From positions 1 through 14,904 of the forward strand of contig DAORGN010000124.1 of NCBI GenBank assembly GCA_035340095.1: a stretch of 14,904 nucleotides of DNA. Reading direction: 5' to 3'. Below the pieces are notes generated by a model. That model did no database searches. It was given only the letters and a program-made list of their open reading frames with translations, and was not told where the DNA came from. Made by a program: the position numbers and the translations under genes. Below are positions 1 through 7,301 of the stretch, piece by piece. How positions within the stretch are numbered: position 1 is the stretch's first letter; each line of letters starts with the position of its first letter. The stretch is from JAEUKA01 sp035340095 (GTDB taxonomy: Bacteria > Myxococcota_A > Polyangia > Palsa-1104 > JAEUJZ01).

Positions 1-1346
1 AACTGCTCGACATCAAGGAACTCGAGGAGCGGCACCATCTGCTTGGTCCGTTTGTTGACAAACAGGATCGTGCCGACGCCGCAGTTCGGGTGGCAGCCGC
101 AGTTGACGGCACCAAACTTCGCGTTTTGCTCGATCAGCAGATCGGTCAGGTTGGAAAACGGACCCATGGCCGACAGCGGGAACCAGTCGCGCATCGGCTC
201 GGTGACGCCGAGCTGATCCTTCATGTCGTGGACGAGGTGCGACAGCGTATAGCGCTGCTTTTTGCGCGTCTCATCATCGACATCCTCATCGCGACCGGTA
301 AAGCTCACCGGCTGGAACGATACGACGGTGATCTTGTCGCTGTTTTCGATCGCAAAGTTTACGATCTTGCCGACCTGATCGTTGTTTACGCCATTCACCA
401 GCGTCACCACCAGGATGACGTCGATGCCAGCGCGGTGGAGTTCTTCGATGGCTCGCAGCTTGACGTCAAACAGGTTGGCGATCTTGCGGTGGGCGTTCGA
501 CTCGTTGGTGGTGCCGTCGAACTGGAGATACGCCATGCGCAGACCGGCCTCTTTGGCTTTCTGCGCAAAACCGGGCTCCATCGCGAAGCGCAGGCCGTTG
601 GTCGCGCACTGCACCGCGAAGTAACCGACGTCCCGTGCGTAGCGAATCGCATCGAGGAAGTGCGGCGACAGCGTCGGTTCACCACCAGAAAACTGGATGC
701 TCATCTGGCGGCGCGGCTTGATGTTGATGGTGTCGTCGAGGATCTGCTTGATCTCGTCCCAGGACAGCTCGTGGACAAAGCCGACTTGGTTGGCGTCCAT
801 GAAGCACGGATCGCACATCATGTTGCAGCGGTTGGTCAGATCGATGGTCATGACCGCGCCACGGCCATATTTCATCGACGAGCTACCGTGTGAACGCAGC
901 GTGGTCTCGACCGTCGGGAAGTCCCGTCCAGGGAACAGGCTCTCGATCCGCGCCATGAACTTGGGATCGATGGACATGACGTCCACGCACACGCCGTGCT
1001 TTTCGCAGCTCTTTTCCATGATGATCTGGCCGTCGCGCTCGACGATGCGGGCCTTGACCTCACCGGGGCGACCATCCACCAGATCGGTCAGCTTGCGGCG
1101 TCCCGACAGAATGTCGTCACGAACTTCCTTGACGCACTTTGGACATAGCGAATCCGTCTCACGCGGCCAGCCGAGCTGCGGCTTGGTTCGTTCGCGGGTC
1201 TTGAGCAGCGGACCAGGCGCCCACGACGGGTGTGGCGAGGGACGCTCGAACTTTTCATTGAGGACTTTGACGAGGGGCCAAGTGGCCCTCGCGAGGGCGA
1301 CGGCGGCCTTCGAGGTCTGCTTGGCAAGCTGGGAAGGGAACTGCAT
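1..1346 (-). CDS. Radical SAM enzyme, Tes/MJ0619-like (3' end outside window)
   Basis: About 448 residues are visible and the frame is still open at the window edge, so the C-terminus is missing. The radical SAM cluster motif CX3CX2C is at residues 174-181 (TNRCNMMCDPC), followed by a GGEPT SAM-binding motif near 221-225. Before the core there is a Cys-rich N-terminal part (C68-X2-C71 and C114-X5-C120). After it comes a second Cys cluster, CGCHPNC (C416, C418, C422). A rubredoxin-like N-terminal site plus extra C-terminal cluster ligands around a radical SAM core is the layout known for archaeal tetraether synthase (Tes/MJ0619), which joins lipid tails. The substrate of this bacterial homologue is an inference. 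The ATG at 1346 is chosen because AGGAG (1354-1358, minus strand) lies 7 bases upstream. The gene is separated by about 400 bp from the decayed T6SS genes upstream and probably has its own promoter. Confidence 0.85.
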   Translation of the reverse strand, partial: MQFPSQLAKQTSKAAVALARATWPLVKVLNEKFERPSPHPSWAPGPLLKTRERTKPQLGWPRETDSLCPKCVKEVRDDILSGRRKLTDLVDGRPGEVKARIVERDGQIIMEKSCEKHGVCVDVMSIDPKFMARIESLFPGRDFPTVETTLRSHGSSSMKYGRGAVMTIDLTNRCNMMCDPCFMDANQVGFVHELSWDEIKQILDDTINIKPRRQMSIQFSGGEPTLSPHFLDAIRYARDVGYFAVQCATNGLRFAMEPGFAQKAKEAGLRMAYLQFDGTTNESNAHRKIANLFDVKLRAIEELHRAGIDVILVVTLVNGVNNDQVGKIVNFAIENSDKITVVSFQPVSFTGRDEDVDDETRKKQRYTLSHLVHDMKDQLGVTEPMRDWFPLSAMGPFSNLTDLLIEQNAKFGAVNCGCHPNCGVGTILFVNKRTKQMVPLLEFLDVEQ

Positions 1347-1353
1347 TGGGAAA

Positions 1354-1358
1354 CTCCT
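1354..1358 (-). promoter_or_regulatory. Shine-Dalgarno site of the radical SAM gene
   Basis: AGGAG on the minus strand, 7 bases before the ATG at 1346. It decides the start, because the reading frame has no other well-placed initiation site nearby. Confidence 0.7.
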
Positions 1359-1377
1359 AAGAAACTCAGTACTCGCT

Positions 1378-1389
1378 GCGTTTAAACGC
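1378..1389. repeat. Perfect 12-bp palindrome GCGTTTAAACGC
   Basis: A perfect dyad lying 32 bases upstream of the radical SAM start codon, in the leader or promoter region. The position would suit an operator for a dimeric regulator. This is inference: no regulator gene is next to it and a single 12-bp palindrome can occur by chance. Confidence 0.4.
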
Positions 1390-1500
1390 GCCGCAATCCT
1401 AGCAGCAAGCAGGTGCGGCTCGTTCCTCATAGATACGCAAAACAACGATTAGAGTGAACCAATAGTTCAGTGTTTCAGTGATCTTACCGATTCCGACGGG

Positions 1501-1523
1501 GGGTGGGGTCTTGACCCCCACCC
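1501..1523. repeat. GC-rich hairpin, 8-bp stem with 7-base loop
   Basis: GGGTGGGG (1501-1508) pairs perfectly with CCCCACCC (1516-1523). Competing pairings exist just downstream, such as GGGGG (1527-1531) with CCCCC (1539-1543) around a 7-base loop. No T-tract follows on either strand, so it is not a classical intrinsic terminator. It lies between the end of the decayed effector locus and the radical SAM gene and could stop or attenuate minus-strand transcription. The role is unknown. Confidence 0.45.
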
Positions 1524-1740
1524 AAAGGGGGTGAAAATCCCCCCCAGTTTGGCCCGCTTTGGGAGTCCGATAAGGAGGGCTACGCGCAGCCATGGGGGTC
1601 TTCCGCGAGACCACTCCCAATCGACAAAACCACAAGCGCACACGCAAACGGAATCGCACGTTCGGAATCGCAGCCTAATCCGGGATGGAAAGCCACCCCA
1701 GCGCAGAAATCAGGTCGGGGAGGGAGTCCGTCGTCTGCTC

Positions 1741-2143
1741 TTACGCGGCGAAACGGCTCTGCGGTGAGGCGACAAGACATGCACCCATCGCGCCACCATC
1801 ATCAACGCCATACACAAGCGCGCTTTCGACGGGAGCCGTCTGGGCCCACGTTGGCGGCGAAAAGCTCGCCACCGCGTGAAGCAGCGCGACTGCACCGGCT
1901 GCTGCACCGCTGTCTCCGTGATCGGTTCCGATGGAAACAAAACGCAGTGGCTCCGGCATCCATGCGGTCGCTTCGGCTGGCCGATGGGGGAATCGTCGAG
2001 AGTCTGCTGACCGTGGCGTCGAATGCGTCCGTCTGTTCAAACCGCGTGATGCCAGCGCGCATGGCCGCAAGCGACGCCCGGCTACAAAGACCCAGCGGAC
2101 AAGTGAGCGCAAACTGGGAAATGGCAAGGAGAGGACTACTCAT
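1741..2143 (-). pseudogene. Ketosynthase-like T6SS-accessory protein, collapsed pseudogene
   Basis: The ATG at 2143 (MSSPLL...) opens a frame whose first 45 or so residues resemble the N-terminus of the thiolase-fold, beta-ketoacyl-synthase-like proteins found in T6SS effector loci (ALTCPLGL, then AAMRAGITRFEQTD). After about 2010 this frame loses all resemblance. In the frame shifted by one base the C-terminus of the same family appears, from about 1965 to the TAA at 1741, with VSIGTDHGDSGAAAGAVALL and later ALVYGVDDGG. An intact member has roughly 350-400 residues; only about 120 are recognisable here, so most of the middle, with the active-site region, is gone and the frame is broken. The start overlaps the end of the DUF2169 pseudogene (ATGAGTAG), as in an intact operon. 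Family assignment is from remembered conserved motifs. It cannot be catalytically functional as read. Confidence 0.65.
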
Positions 2144-2707
2144 GTGCAGGGCTCTGCTCCCACGGTTCGAGGACGCGGAGGATGCACTGCCGTAGGTTTA
2201 GCATGCTGGGACGCGCAGGCACGCTGGTTCGCCAGATCAGCGTCACCGTAAGCTGGTCAGGTGCAAGGAAGACTGCGTCGAGCAGGAGCCTGCGGCGTTC
2301 GGTGTGATGGGCGAAGCGGAATTTGGCTGCGAGCCGCCAGTGCGGAAGGCGAAACTGGATGGTGCCCAGCGGGTGCAGTCCGGTCAGCACGACGTTTTCA
2401 TTTCCTTGCAGATGCGGTGATGCGAAAAGCCCTGGTGCCGCGGCGGACAGGAAGTGGGGATCTACATCGGCGGGCCACAAGGGGGCGCGTTTGGCCACCT
2501 ATCCGTTCCAGTCCGCAAACAGCCAGCTTGTCCTTCCCAACGCAGGCTGGACTGACCCGGATGTCCAACATAGCTGTCGGCAAGTGGCACGGGCGGCTGT
2601 TCCGAAAGAGGCACGAGTGGTTCATCGAAAGCACTGGTTCCGGGCGCGGGCATTGCAAAGCACCCAGCGACCACAAGGAGCACGATGTCCTCGTTGGCCA
2701 GGTTCAT
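2136..2707 (-). pseudogene. DUF2169 T6SS-accessory protein, collapsed pseudogene
   Basis: The ATG at 2707 overlaps the TGA of the SUKH gene (ATGA), which implies translational coupling. The first frame (2707 to its stop at 2462, 81 codons) carries the DUF2169 N-terminal pattern: a beta strand LLVVAGCFAMPAPG, then SEQPPVPLAD and YVGHPGQSSLRWEG. It should continue with the KPGTD-type segment but derails at about 2500. A second frame, shifted by two bases (about 2495 to the TAG at 2136), carries the family's C-terminal half: APLWPADVDPHFLSAAAPG, then LQGNENVVLTGLHPLG and FRLP. Roughly 130-150 central residues are missing. DUF2169 proteins typically sit beside PAAR/VgrG effectors; an adaptor role is proposed in general and not shown here. 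VAGC near the N-terminus looks like a lipobox but aligns with the family's VVVKGTF strand. Confidence 0.75.
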
Positions 2708-3330
2708 GTTTCGTCGTCCCGCTGGCCAAACCACGAATACGGTGTGGCAGGCAAGCACGGTGCAAACCCAAGCCGTTCCACCGTTTGTTTGATTTCGCGA
2801 TGGCGGTCTCGTGCGGGATGGCCGTCCGGAGACGAGTCACAAAAAGAAATCAGCCGCGCGCGGGCCGGCTTGTCATCCATGGCAAAAAGCCAGGCGATTC
2901 GGAAGATCAAGAAGTCGGCGATGCCGTGTTCGATGCTCATCACGGTGGGCGATGGTCCGGGCTGAAAGCCGACGATGGGCGCATCGATGCCATCGCTCCG
3001 CTTGAGATCGAGAAACAGCGAATGGGGATCTTCTCGGCTCTGACGTGGATCTTGGAATCCGATAAGGAAGTAGCGCCGACGATCCCAGTCCTCGCCTTCG
3101 TGGGGACGGTTCAGCAGGTCTTGGATGAGATAATCGTGCTCGGGGAAAACACGAAATCCGCCGTGCGCGCTTCCCATGAAGCGAAGAAACGCCACATAGT
3201 TTTGTGGAAGCGTCATCGGTGCACTATGTTGCAATTCATCTAGCTCTGTTCGTGATGATCCAATGATTTCACGAGCCGTGTGTGGCTGTCGCTTTTCGAT
3301 GAATGCCAGAAATTCAGATCCGGTGATCAT
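2704..3330 (-). CDS. SMI1/KNR4 (SUKH) family immunity protein
   Basis: An intact frame of 208 residues. The SUKH signature is visible: a helical N-terminus (residues 4-35), then LPQNYVAFLRFMGSAHGG at 41-58, which is the family's LP..Y..FL...G..GG core, then alternating strands, including RYFLIGF (86-92). SUKH proteins are mostly cytoplasmic immunity proteins that bind and neutralise toxins delivered by T6SS, CDI or related systems. The ATG at 3330 follows AGAGG at good spacing. The gene begins 10 bases after the end of the effector pseudogene and overlaps the DUF2169 start, the usual toxin-immunity-accessory order. It is the only gene of this locus that is not broken. It could still protect against kin carrying the live effector. 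Expression is uncertain because the upstream gene is dead. Confidence 0.85.
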   Translation of the reverse strand: MITGSEFLAFIEKRQPHTAREIIGSSRTELDELQHSAPMTLPQNYVAFLRFMGSAHGGFRVFPEHDYLIQDLLNRPHEGEDWDRRRYFLIGFQDPRQSREDPHSLFLDLKRSDGIDAPIVGFQPGPSPTVMSIEHGIADFLIFRIAWLFAMDDKPARARLISFCDSSPDGHPARDRHREIKQTVERLGFAPCLPATPYSWFGQRDDET

Positions 3331-3340
3331 GGGCGGCCCT

Positions 3341-3863
3341 CTAACACGATCGATCTTTGTCGCACAACATCATTGGTAGCAAGATTTGGCAAGTGTGGCA
3401 CGATGCGACCCCTTTCGGCTCATCAAGAATTCGTGACGCCTGGTTATGAAAGGGAATCTTCGATGTGGTCCCGGCGATAGTGACGCGCAAATCGTACCAT
3501 TTCTACCAGCGGTCCATTTTCGATGGACTGTACATCATCTCGCTCATCGCCAAAAGACTTATCACCGAATCTAGGACCACGACATTGGCCCCCGACGATC
3601 GAGCGATTGTGTCAAAATCGGATGGGGTATCTCCCGATGTCCCGACAAGAATTTTGTTACATTTGCAAGATGCGACCGCAACCATGAAACCATCTGGGTA
3701 ATCCAATTTTTGCAGCTTTTTGATGATTTCGGCGCAAATCGCGGCGGATTGGTACTGGGCCGCCTGGGGTTGGTGTCTTGCAGACATCCGGCGGTGCCGA
3801 CGTGTTCGTCGGACCGTCGCCTTTGTGCACGATGGAACGACCGTTTGCGAATACCGTGGCCAC
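3341..3863 (-). pseudogene. DUF4150 PAAR-like T6SS effector, frameshifted and interrupted
   Basis: A GTG at 3863, preceded by AGGA at good spacing, starts a frame with the DUF4150 signature: VFANGRSIVHKGDG, then PPDVCKTPTPGGPVPI. DUF4150 is a PAAR-like domain that caps the T6SS VgrG spike and is often fused to a C-terminal toxin. Right after PVPI the expected PYPN continuation is missing, and a frame shifted by one base carries coherent protein sequence: CAEIIKKLQKLDYPDGFMVA, then KILVGTSGDTP and SGANVVVLDSVISLL, to DRW. It stops at an in-frame TAG (3503-3505) and then continues in the same frame for 53 codons (KWYDLRV... to VASCHTCQILLPMML) up to the TAG at 3341. This is best read as a toxin tail of about 145 residues. 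The CHTC pair near the end recalls deaminase-type toxins, but no HAE motif was found, so the activity is undetermined. The gene lies 12 bases after the peptide-binding protein gene. Confidence 0.7.
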
Positions 3864-3875
3864 GCTAGATCCTCG

Positions 3876-5429
3876 CTATGGGCTGCTCAGGTGGAGGGTG
3901 CGGAGGTTGAGGAAGTCGGCTTGCTGGGTGAGGCTGATGCCGGGCTGGGCGATGAGGAGCTGGCGGGGACGGTAAAGCAGGGTCAGGGGTTCTTCGCGCT
4001 GCCAGACTTCGCCGAGGTTTTTGAGATCGCCGCCAAGCTGAAGATCGAGCAGGCGACCGCCAAGCTGGGTCCACAGCGGATGGCTATCGGGATAAGCAAA
4101 GTGGAGGAGCGGCTCGGGATCGAACAAGCGGTCACTGCCGGTCCAGCCCCAGCCGAGCAGCGCCAGATCAAAGCCGCCACGGCGCAGGCGGGCGGTGAGC
4201 GCGGACAGCTCGACGGCTTCGGATTCGACCTTGATCCCAAGCGGCGCCAGCGCTTGCGCGATGTGTGTCGCCAGATCGAGCAGCTCACTTGAACCCTGCG
4301 GACAGAGCAGGCGCAGCGAAATCGGGCGGCCTTGCCACAGCCGGGCGCTTCCGGGGGCGGCGCGAGTGGCCGAAAGCGCATCGAGCAGACTGCCGGCTTG
4401 TTCGACGGTTTGTCGGGGCTGGCTCGGCAAAATGACGTCTTGTGAACCCTGGCCAAAGCGGGCGTCGCGAAGCAGTCGTTTCTGATCCAAAAGCGACGCC
4501 AGCGCCCGACGCGCCGCGGCTTGTCCGAGCAGCGGGTGTCGCCCGTTATAGACCAGCGTCACGAGCTGATTGGCGAGCGGTTCGAGCTTGCGCCAGCGAC
4601 CGCGCTCGACGGCTGGGTTTATCAGGTCGGGCAGATAGCGAAGCGGGACGCGCAGCATGACTTCGGCTTGGCCGTTGCGCAAAAGATGCAGTCCGCGGGC
4701 ACTGTCGGGAGCGATGAGGAAGCGAAGCTCCTCGGCAGCGGCAGGCGGTCCATGGTAGCCGGGAAATCGCCGCAGGGTGATTTGGCTGCCGCGCTTCCAC
4801 TCGACGAAGCGATAGGGGCCGGTGCAGATCGGCTTGCGGCTCCACGGTTTTTGGATCAAGCGACCATCGGGAAAGTGGGCGGCGGGGACGATCGAAACTT
4901 GGCTCAGCGCGTCGAGGATCTGGGTCTGTCCACGCCGCAGGTCGAGATGGATCGACTCATTGCCGTTTTTGACGACGCGGACGACATCGCGCAGAAGGGC
5001 GCGGGTCTGGGGGGCAACGTGTTCCGATGCCAGCACCATCTGGAGCGAGAGCTGGACATCGTAGGCAGACAGCGGGCGACCGTCGTGGAACCGGACTCCT
5101 TTGCGCAGCCACAGATCCAGGCCGCGCCCGTCTTTGTCGAGCCGAAAGCGCTCTGCGAGGACCGGTTCATAGACGGGACCACTTTCGCTTTCGCTGCGAC
5201 GGATGAGCGGCTCGCAGATGAGGTCGTGGACAATCCGATGGCCCCACAGATCGGGGTCGAGCAGCGGGTTTAGGTGAACTGGCTCCCCGTCGATGACCAG
5301 GCGCACCACACCAGCGGGCGGGGTGGTCGATGGGCCACCGTTAGCCCCGGCGGCGGATGTCCCCCCGACGCTGCCGACGGCCAGCGCGGCCCAAAGCCCC
5401 AGCGGGCGGAGCACTGCAACCAGCTTCAT
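3876..5429 (-). CDS. Periplasmic peptide-binding protein, SBP family 5 (DppA/OppA-like)
   Basis: A 517-residue protein with a Sec-type signal peptide (about 1-27, ending TSAAGA) and no lipobox, so probably free in the periplasm. Family 5 markers are LNPLLDPDLWG (53-63), where the domain starts, GVRFHDGRPLSAYDV (111-125) and CTGPYRFVEW (202-211). The C-terminal lobe holds the segment LGIKVESEAVELSAL followed by FDLALLGWGW. Members bind oligopeptides, nickel or similar ligands for an ABC importer; the ligand here is unknown. The ATG at 5429 overlaps the TGA of the carboxypeptidase gene (ATGA), so both are very likely made together. No permease or ATPase gene is in the window, so the protein must use an importer encoded elsewhere or act in sensing. 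Length is normal for the family. Confidence 0.88.
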   Translation of the reverse strand: MKLVAVLRPLGLWAALAVGSVGGTSAAGANGGPSTTPPAGVVRLVIDGEPVHLNPLLDPDLWGHRIVHDLICEPLIRRSESESGPVYEPVLAERFRLDKDGRGLDLWLRKGVRFHDGRPLSAYDVQLSLQMVLASEHVAPQTRALLRDVVRVVKNGNESIHLDLRRGQTQILDALSQVSIVPAAHFPDGRLIQKPWSRKPICTGPYRFVEWKRGSQITLRRFPGYHGPPAAAEELRFLIAPDSARGLHLLRNGQAEVMLRVPLRYLPDLINPAVERGRWRKLEPLANQLVTLVYNGRHPLLGQAAARRALASLLDQKRLLRDARFGQGSQDVILPSQPRQTVEQAGSLLDALSATRAAPGSARLWQGRPISLRLLCPQGSSELLDLATHIAQALAPLGIKVESEAVELSALTARLRRGGFDLALLGWGWTGSDRLFDPEPLLHFAYPDSHPLWTQLGGRLLDLQLGGDLKNLGEVWQREEPLTLLYRPRQLLIAQPGISLTQQADFLNLRTLHLSSP

Positions 5430-7258
5430 CGCGCGGAATCCACCTGGGTGTTCTGACCATATCGCTCGGGCGTGGTGGCGACGGGGCGACGGGTCGGCAG
5501 CGGGCTGTCAAAGCGCAGAATCGGGTAGCGGTTGTGGCTCTTGTCGTAGCTCGGGTGCCGCTCAGCGAAGAACTGGAGTCGGGCGGTGGGGCTTTGGGCA
5601 AACGCCGGATTGGTGAGCCGCTGCTGGAACTCTTTGCGCAGCGTGGCGTCGCTGGCGAGCAAGTGCTCGGCGACCTGCTCGGCGACGTAGTCTTCGAGGT
5701 ATTCCTTCTGTTCGAAGATGCTATTAAAAAAGCCCCAGCGCAAAAGCGAGTCCGAGGAGTCCGGTTCGAAGAGCTGGGCGACGAGCGTTGCGCCGCGCTG
5801 GGCGGTCGGAATCCACAGCGAGCCTTTGGCCGCGCTGCACGATTCGGTCTTCCACTCGCCTTCCACCGAGACAGTGTGGCGGCCTTCGTAGGGGGCGTCG
5901 GCAAACGTGCGGGACTTTACCCGGTAGACCGCGCACGGACCATTGTGGCTGTCTTGCACCGTCGAAAACTGAAGCCCGTGGGCGCGGAGCTTGTCGGAAA
6001 GCCACCCAGCGTGTTCGGGGGGCACGACGTAGCCAGCGGGCAGCGGGATCGAAGTTTTTTCGACGACGGTGGGGAAAAACGGAATCTTCCAGACCTGCGG
6101 TTTTTGTGGGTCGTAGCTGATGCGCAGCGCCCCGGATACCGGCGATGGCTCGATCTTGTAGGCGTAACCGGGAAAGTCGAGTTCGACTTTGCTTGGGCCG
6201 GTTTCATAACCCAGTGGGATGCGGCTGCCGGGCGGGCGTTTTTCGTCGCTGTGATCGACTTGCTGGGCGGTCATGCGCCAGTCTTTGCCGCGCTCGGCGA
6301 CATTTCGCAGCAAGGCCGAAACGGCGTGATAGGTGGCGCGGACGCGGCGCTCGAACGGTTTCCACGAGTGGGTTTCGATGAGCACGGCGAAGCGATTTTT
6401 GCGCGGCCAGTATCCGGTCGAAAAACGCGGCGGCGGTACTTCTTGGACAAACCCCGAGGACGGATCGTCTTTTTTGACAAACGTTGGGTAAAAGTCGAGC
6501 GGCATGTGACCCTGGCGGCGCAGCTCATCGAGAACCCGCTGCGACAAATCACTGCCAATTGCGCGCAGGGGGGCCGGGCCGCCGAGCCGGGGTTCAATCT
6601 GCACCGCGACATCGGGCTGAAAGTCAGCGCCGTCGGTGACGTGCAGGTCGATGTACAGCAGCGGATCGTAGCGCCGCAAAAGACCGAGCATCGCCAGCAT
6701 TTCCGGGGTTTCGGCTTTGGCGTAGTCGCGGTTTAAGTTCAAGTTGTGGGCTCCGACGCGCCAGCCGGTTTCGACGGGTCCGCTCTGGTTGGGTCGCTGG
6801 TGGGCGGCGAAACGTTCGTGGCCATCGACGTTGAAAACCGGGACGAAAACAAACGTCAGCTTGCCGAGCACGCCGGGCAGTGTTTCGCCGGACAGCAGGC
6901 TCCGCAGCAGCCAAAAACCGGCGTCTTTGCCATCGACTTCCCCGGCGTGAATGCAGCCTTGGGCCAGGACCACGGGGCGCGACTTCTGCGCGATGTCTTC
7001 GGGCGAAAACGTGCCATCGGCGGACGCCACAAGCGCCAACATGGGCCGGCCCTGCGGCGTTTGGCCGAACTGCTGGCAGCGCACCTTTTGGGGGAATGTC
7101 TTTTCAAAGCGCTCGCACAGCGTGATGACTTCGTCGTAACGCCCGGTGCGAGCAAAACCACTCTGCTCGGCGACCGTGCGCAGGTCGGAAGACGCAAGCG
7201 CAGCCACAGGAGCCGCCGGTAGCGAGAGACCAAAGAGCAGCGGAAAAGCAGTCAGCAT
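5426..7258 (-). CDS. Secreted M14-family zinc carboxypeptidase
   Basis: A 610-residue protein with an N-terminal signal peptide (about 1-22, MLTAFPLLFGLSLPAAPVAA). The M14 zinc ligands are HAGE (H104, E107) and H206 in YIDLHVTDG. The substrate-binding Asn/Arg motif is NLNRDYAKAETPEM (R177), and the likely catalytic glutamate is E295 in AVLIETHSWKP. These motifs are complete, so activity is expected: removal of C-terminal residues, or murein-peptide cleavage as in some M14 members, outside the cytoplasm. About 300 further residues follow the catalytic domain, longer than a minimal M14 enzyme; they look beta-rich and may bind substrate. No clear Shine-Dalgarno precedes the ATG, but the signal peptide supports this start. 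The next gene, a peptide-binding protein, overlaps it by ATGA. Confidence 0.88.
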   Translation of the reverse strand: MLTAFPLLFGLSLPAAPVAALASSDLRTVAEQSGFARTGRYDEVITLCERFEKTFPQKVRCQQFGQTPQGRPMLALVASADGTFSPEDIAQKSRPVVLAQGCIHAGEVDGKDAGFWLLRSLLSGETLPGVLGKLTFVFVPVFNVDGHERFAAHQRPNQSGPVETGWRVGAHNLNLNRDYAKAETPEMLAMLGLLRRYDPLLYIDLHVTDGADFQPDVAVQIEPRLGGPAPLRAIGSDLSQRVLDELRRQGHMPLDFYPTFVKKDDPSSGFVQEVPPPRFSTGYWPRKNRFAVLIETHSWKPFERRVRATYHAVSALLRNVAERGKDWRMTAQQVDHSDEKRPPGSRIPLGYETGPSKVELDFPGYAYKIEPSPVSGALRISYDPQKPQVWKIPFFPTVVEKTSIPLPAGYVVPPEHAGWLSDKLRAHGLQFSTVQDSHNGPCAVYRVKSRTFADAPYEGRHTVSVEGEWKTESCSAAKGSLWIPTAQRGATLVAQLFEPDSSDSLLRWGFFNSIFEQKEYLEDYVAEQVAEHLLASDATLRKEFQQRLTNPAFAQSPTARLQFFAERHPSYDKSHNRYPILRFDSPLPTRRPVATTPERYGQNTQVDSAR

Positions 7259-7301
7259 GGCGAAGACTTAGCAGAAAACGGGCAGGGAAAAACGGGTGGG
7301 A

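Larger units (their letters stand above)
1347..1740. other. Non-coding interval upstream of the radical SAM gene
   Basis: No convincing gene is seen in either strand. Short open frames exist but look random. The interval must hold the promoter of the radical SAM gene. A weak minus-strand candidate is TTCACT, 17 bases, TATCTA, reading from about 1457 down to 1429, which matches the sigma-70 consensus poorly. It also holds a perfect 12-bp palindrome at 1378-1389 and overlapping GC-rich hairpins at 1501-1543. The upstream end abuts the stop of the ketosynthase-like pseudogene, so part of the interval may be unrecognisable remains of that locus. Confidence 0.6.

Noticed and set aside
90..893. Plus-strand open frame of 267 codons
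   Set aside because: It lies opposite the radical SAM gene, whose cluster motifs and Shine-Dalgarno site identify the minus strand as coding.
1580..1740. Possible further effector-locus gene after the ketosynthase remnant
   Set aside because: None of the three minus-strand frames shows a family motif, a start overlap or a plausible length; left as non-coding.
2462..2707. Stand-alone small lipoprotein with a VAGC lipobox
   Set aside because: The sequence is the N-terminus of DUF2169: the presumed lipobox lies in its conserved beta strand, there is no basic n-region, and the C-terminal family motifs follow in another frame.
2323..3243. Plus-strand open frame of 306 codons
   Set aside because: It covers the SUKH gene and the DUF2169 N-terminus on the opposite strand and resembles no family; it has no convincing start.
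4521..5273. Plus-strand open frame of 250 codons
   Set aside because: It is antisense to the peptide-binding protein and has no recognisable domain.
5357..6736. Plus-strand open frame of 459 codons
   Set aside because: It mirrors the M14 carboxypeptidase gene, which has all zinc and catalytic residues on the minus strand.
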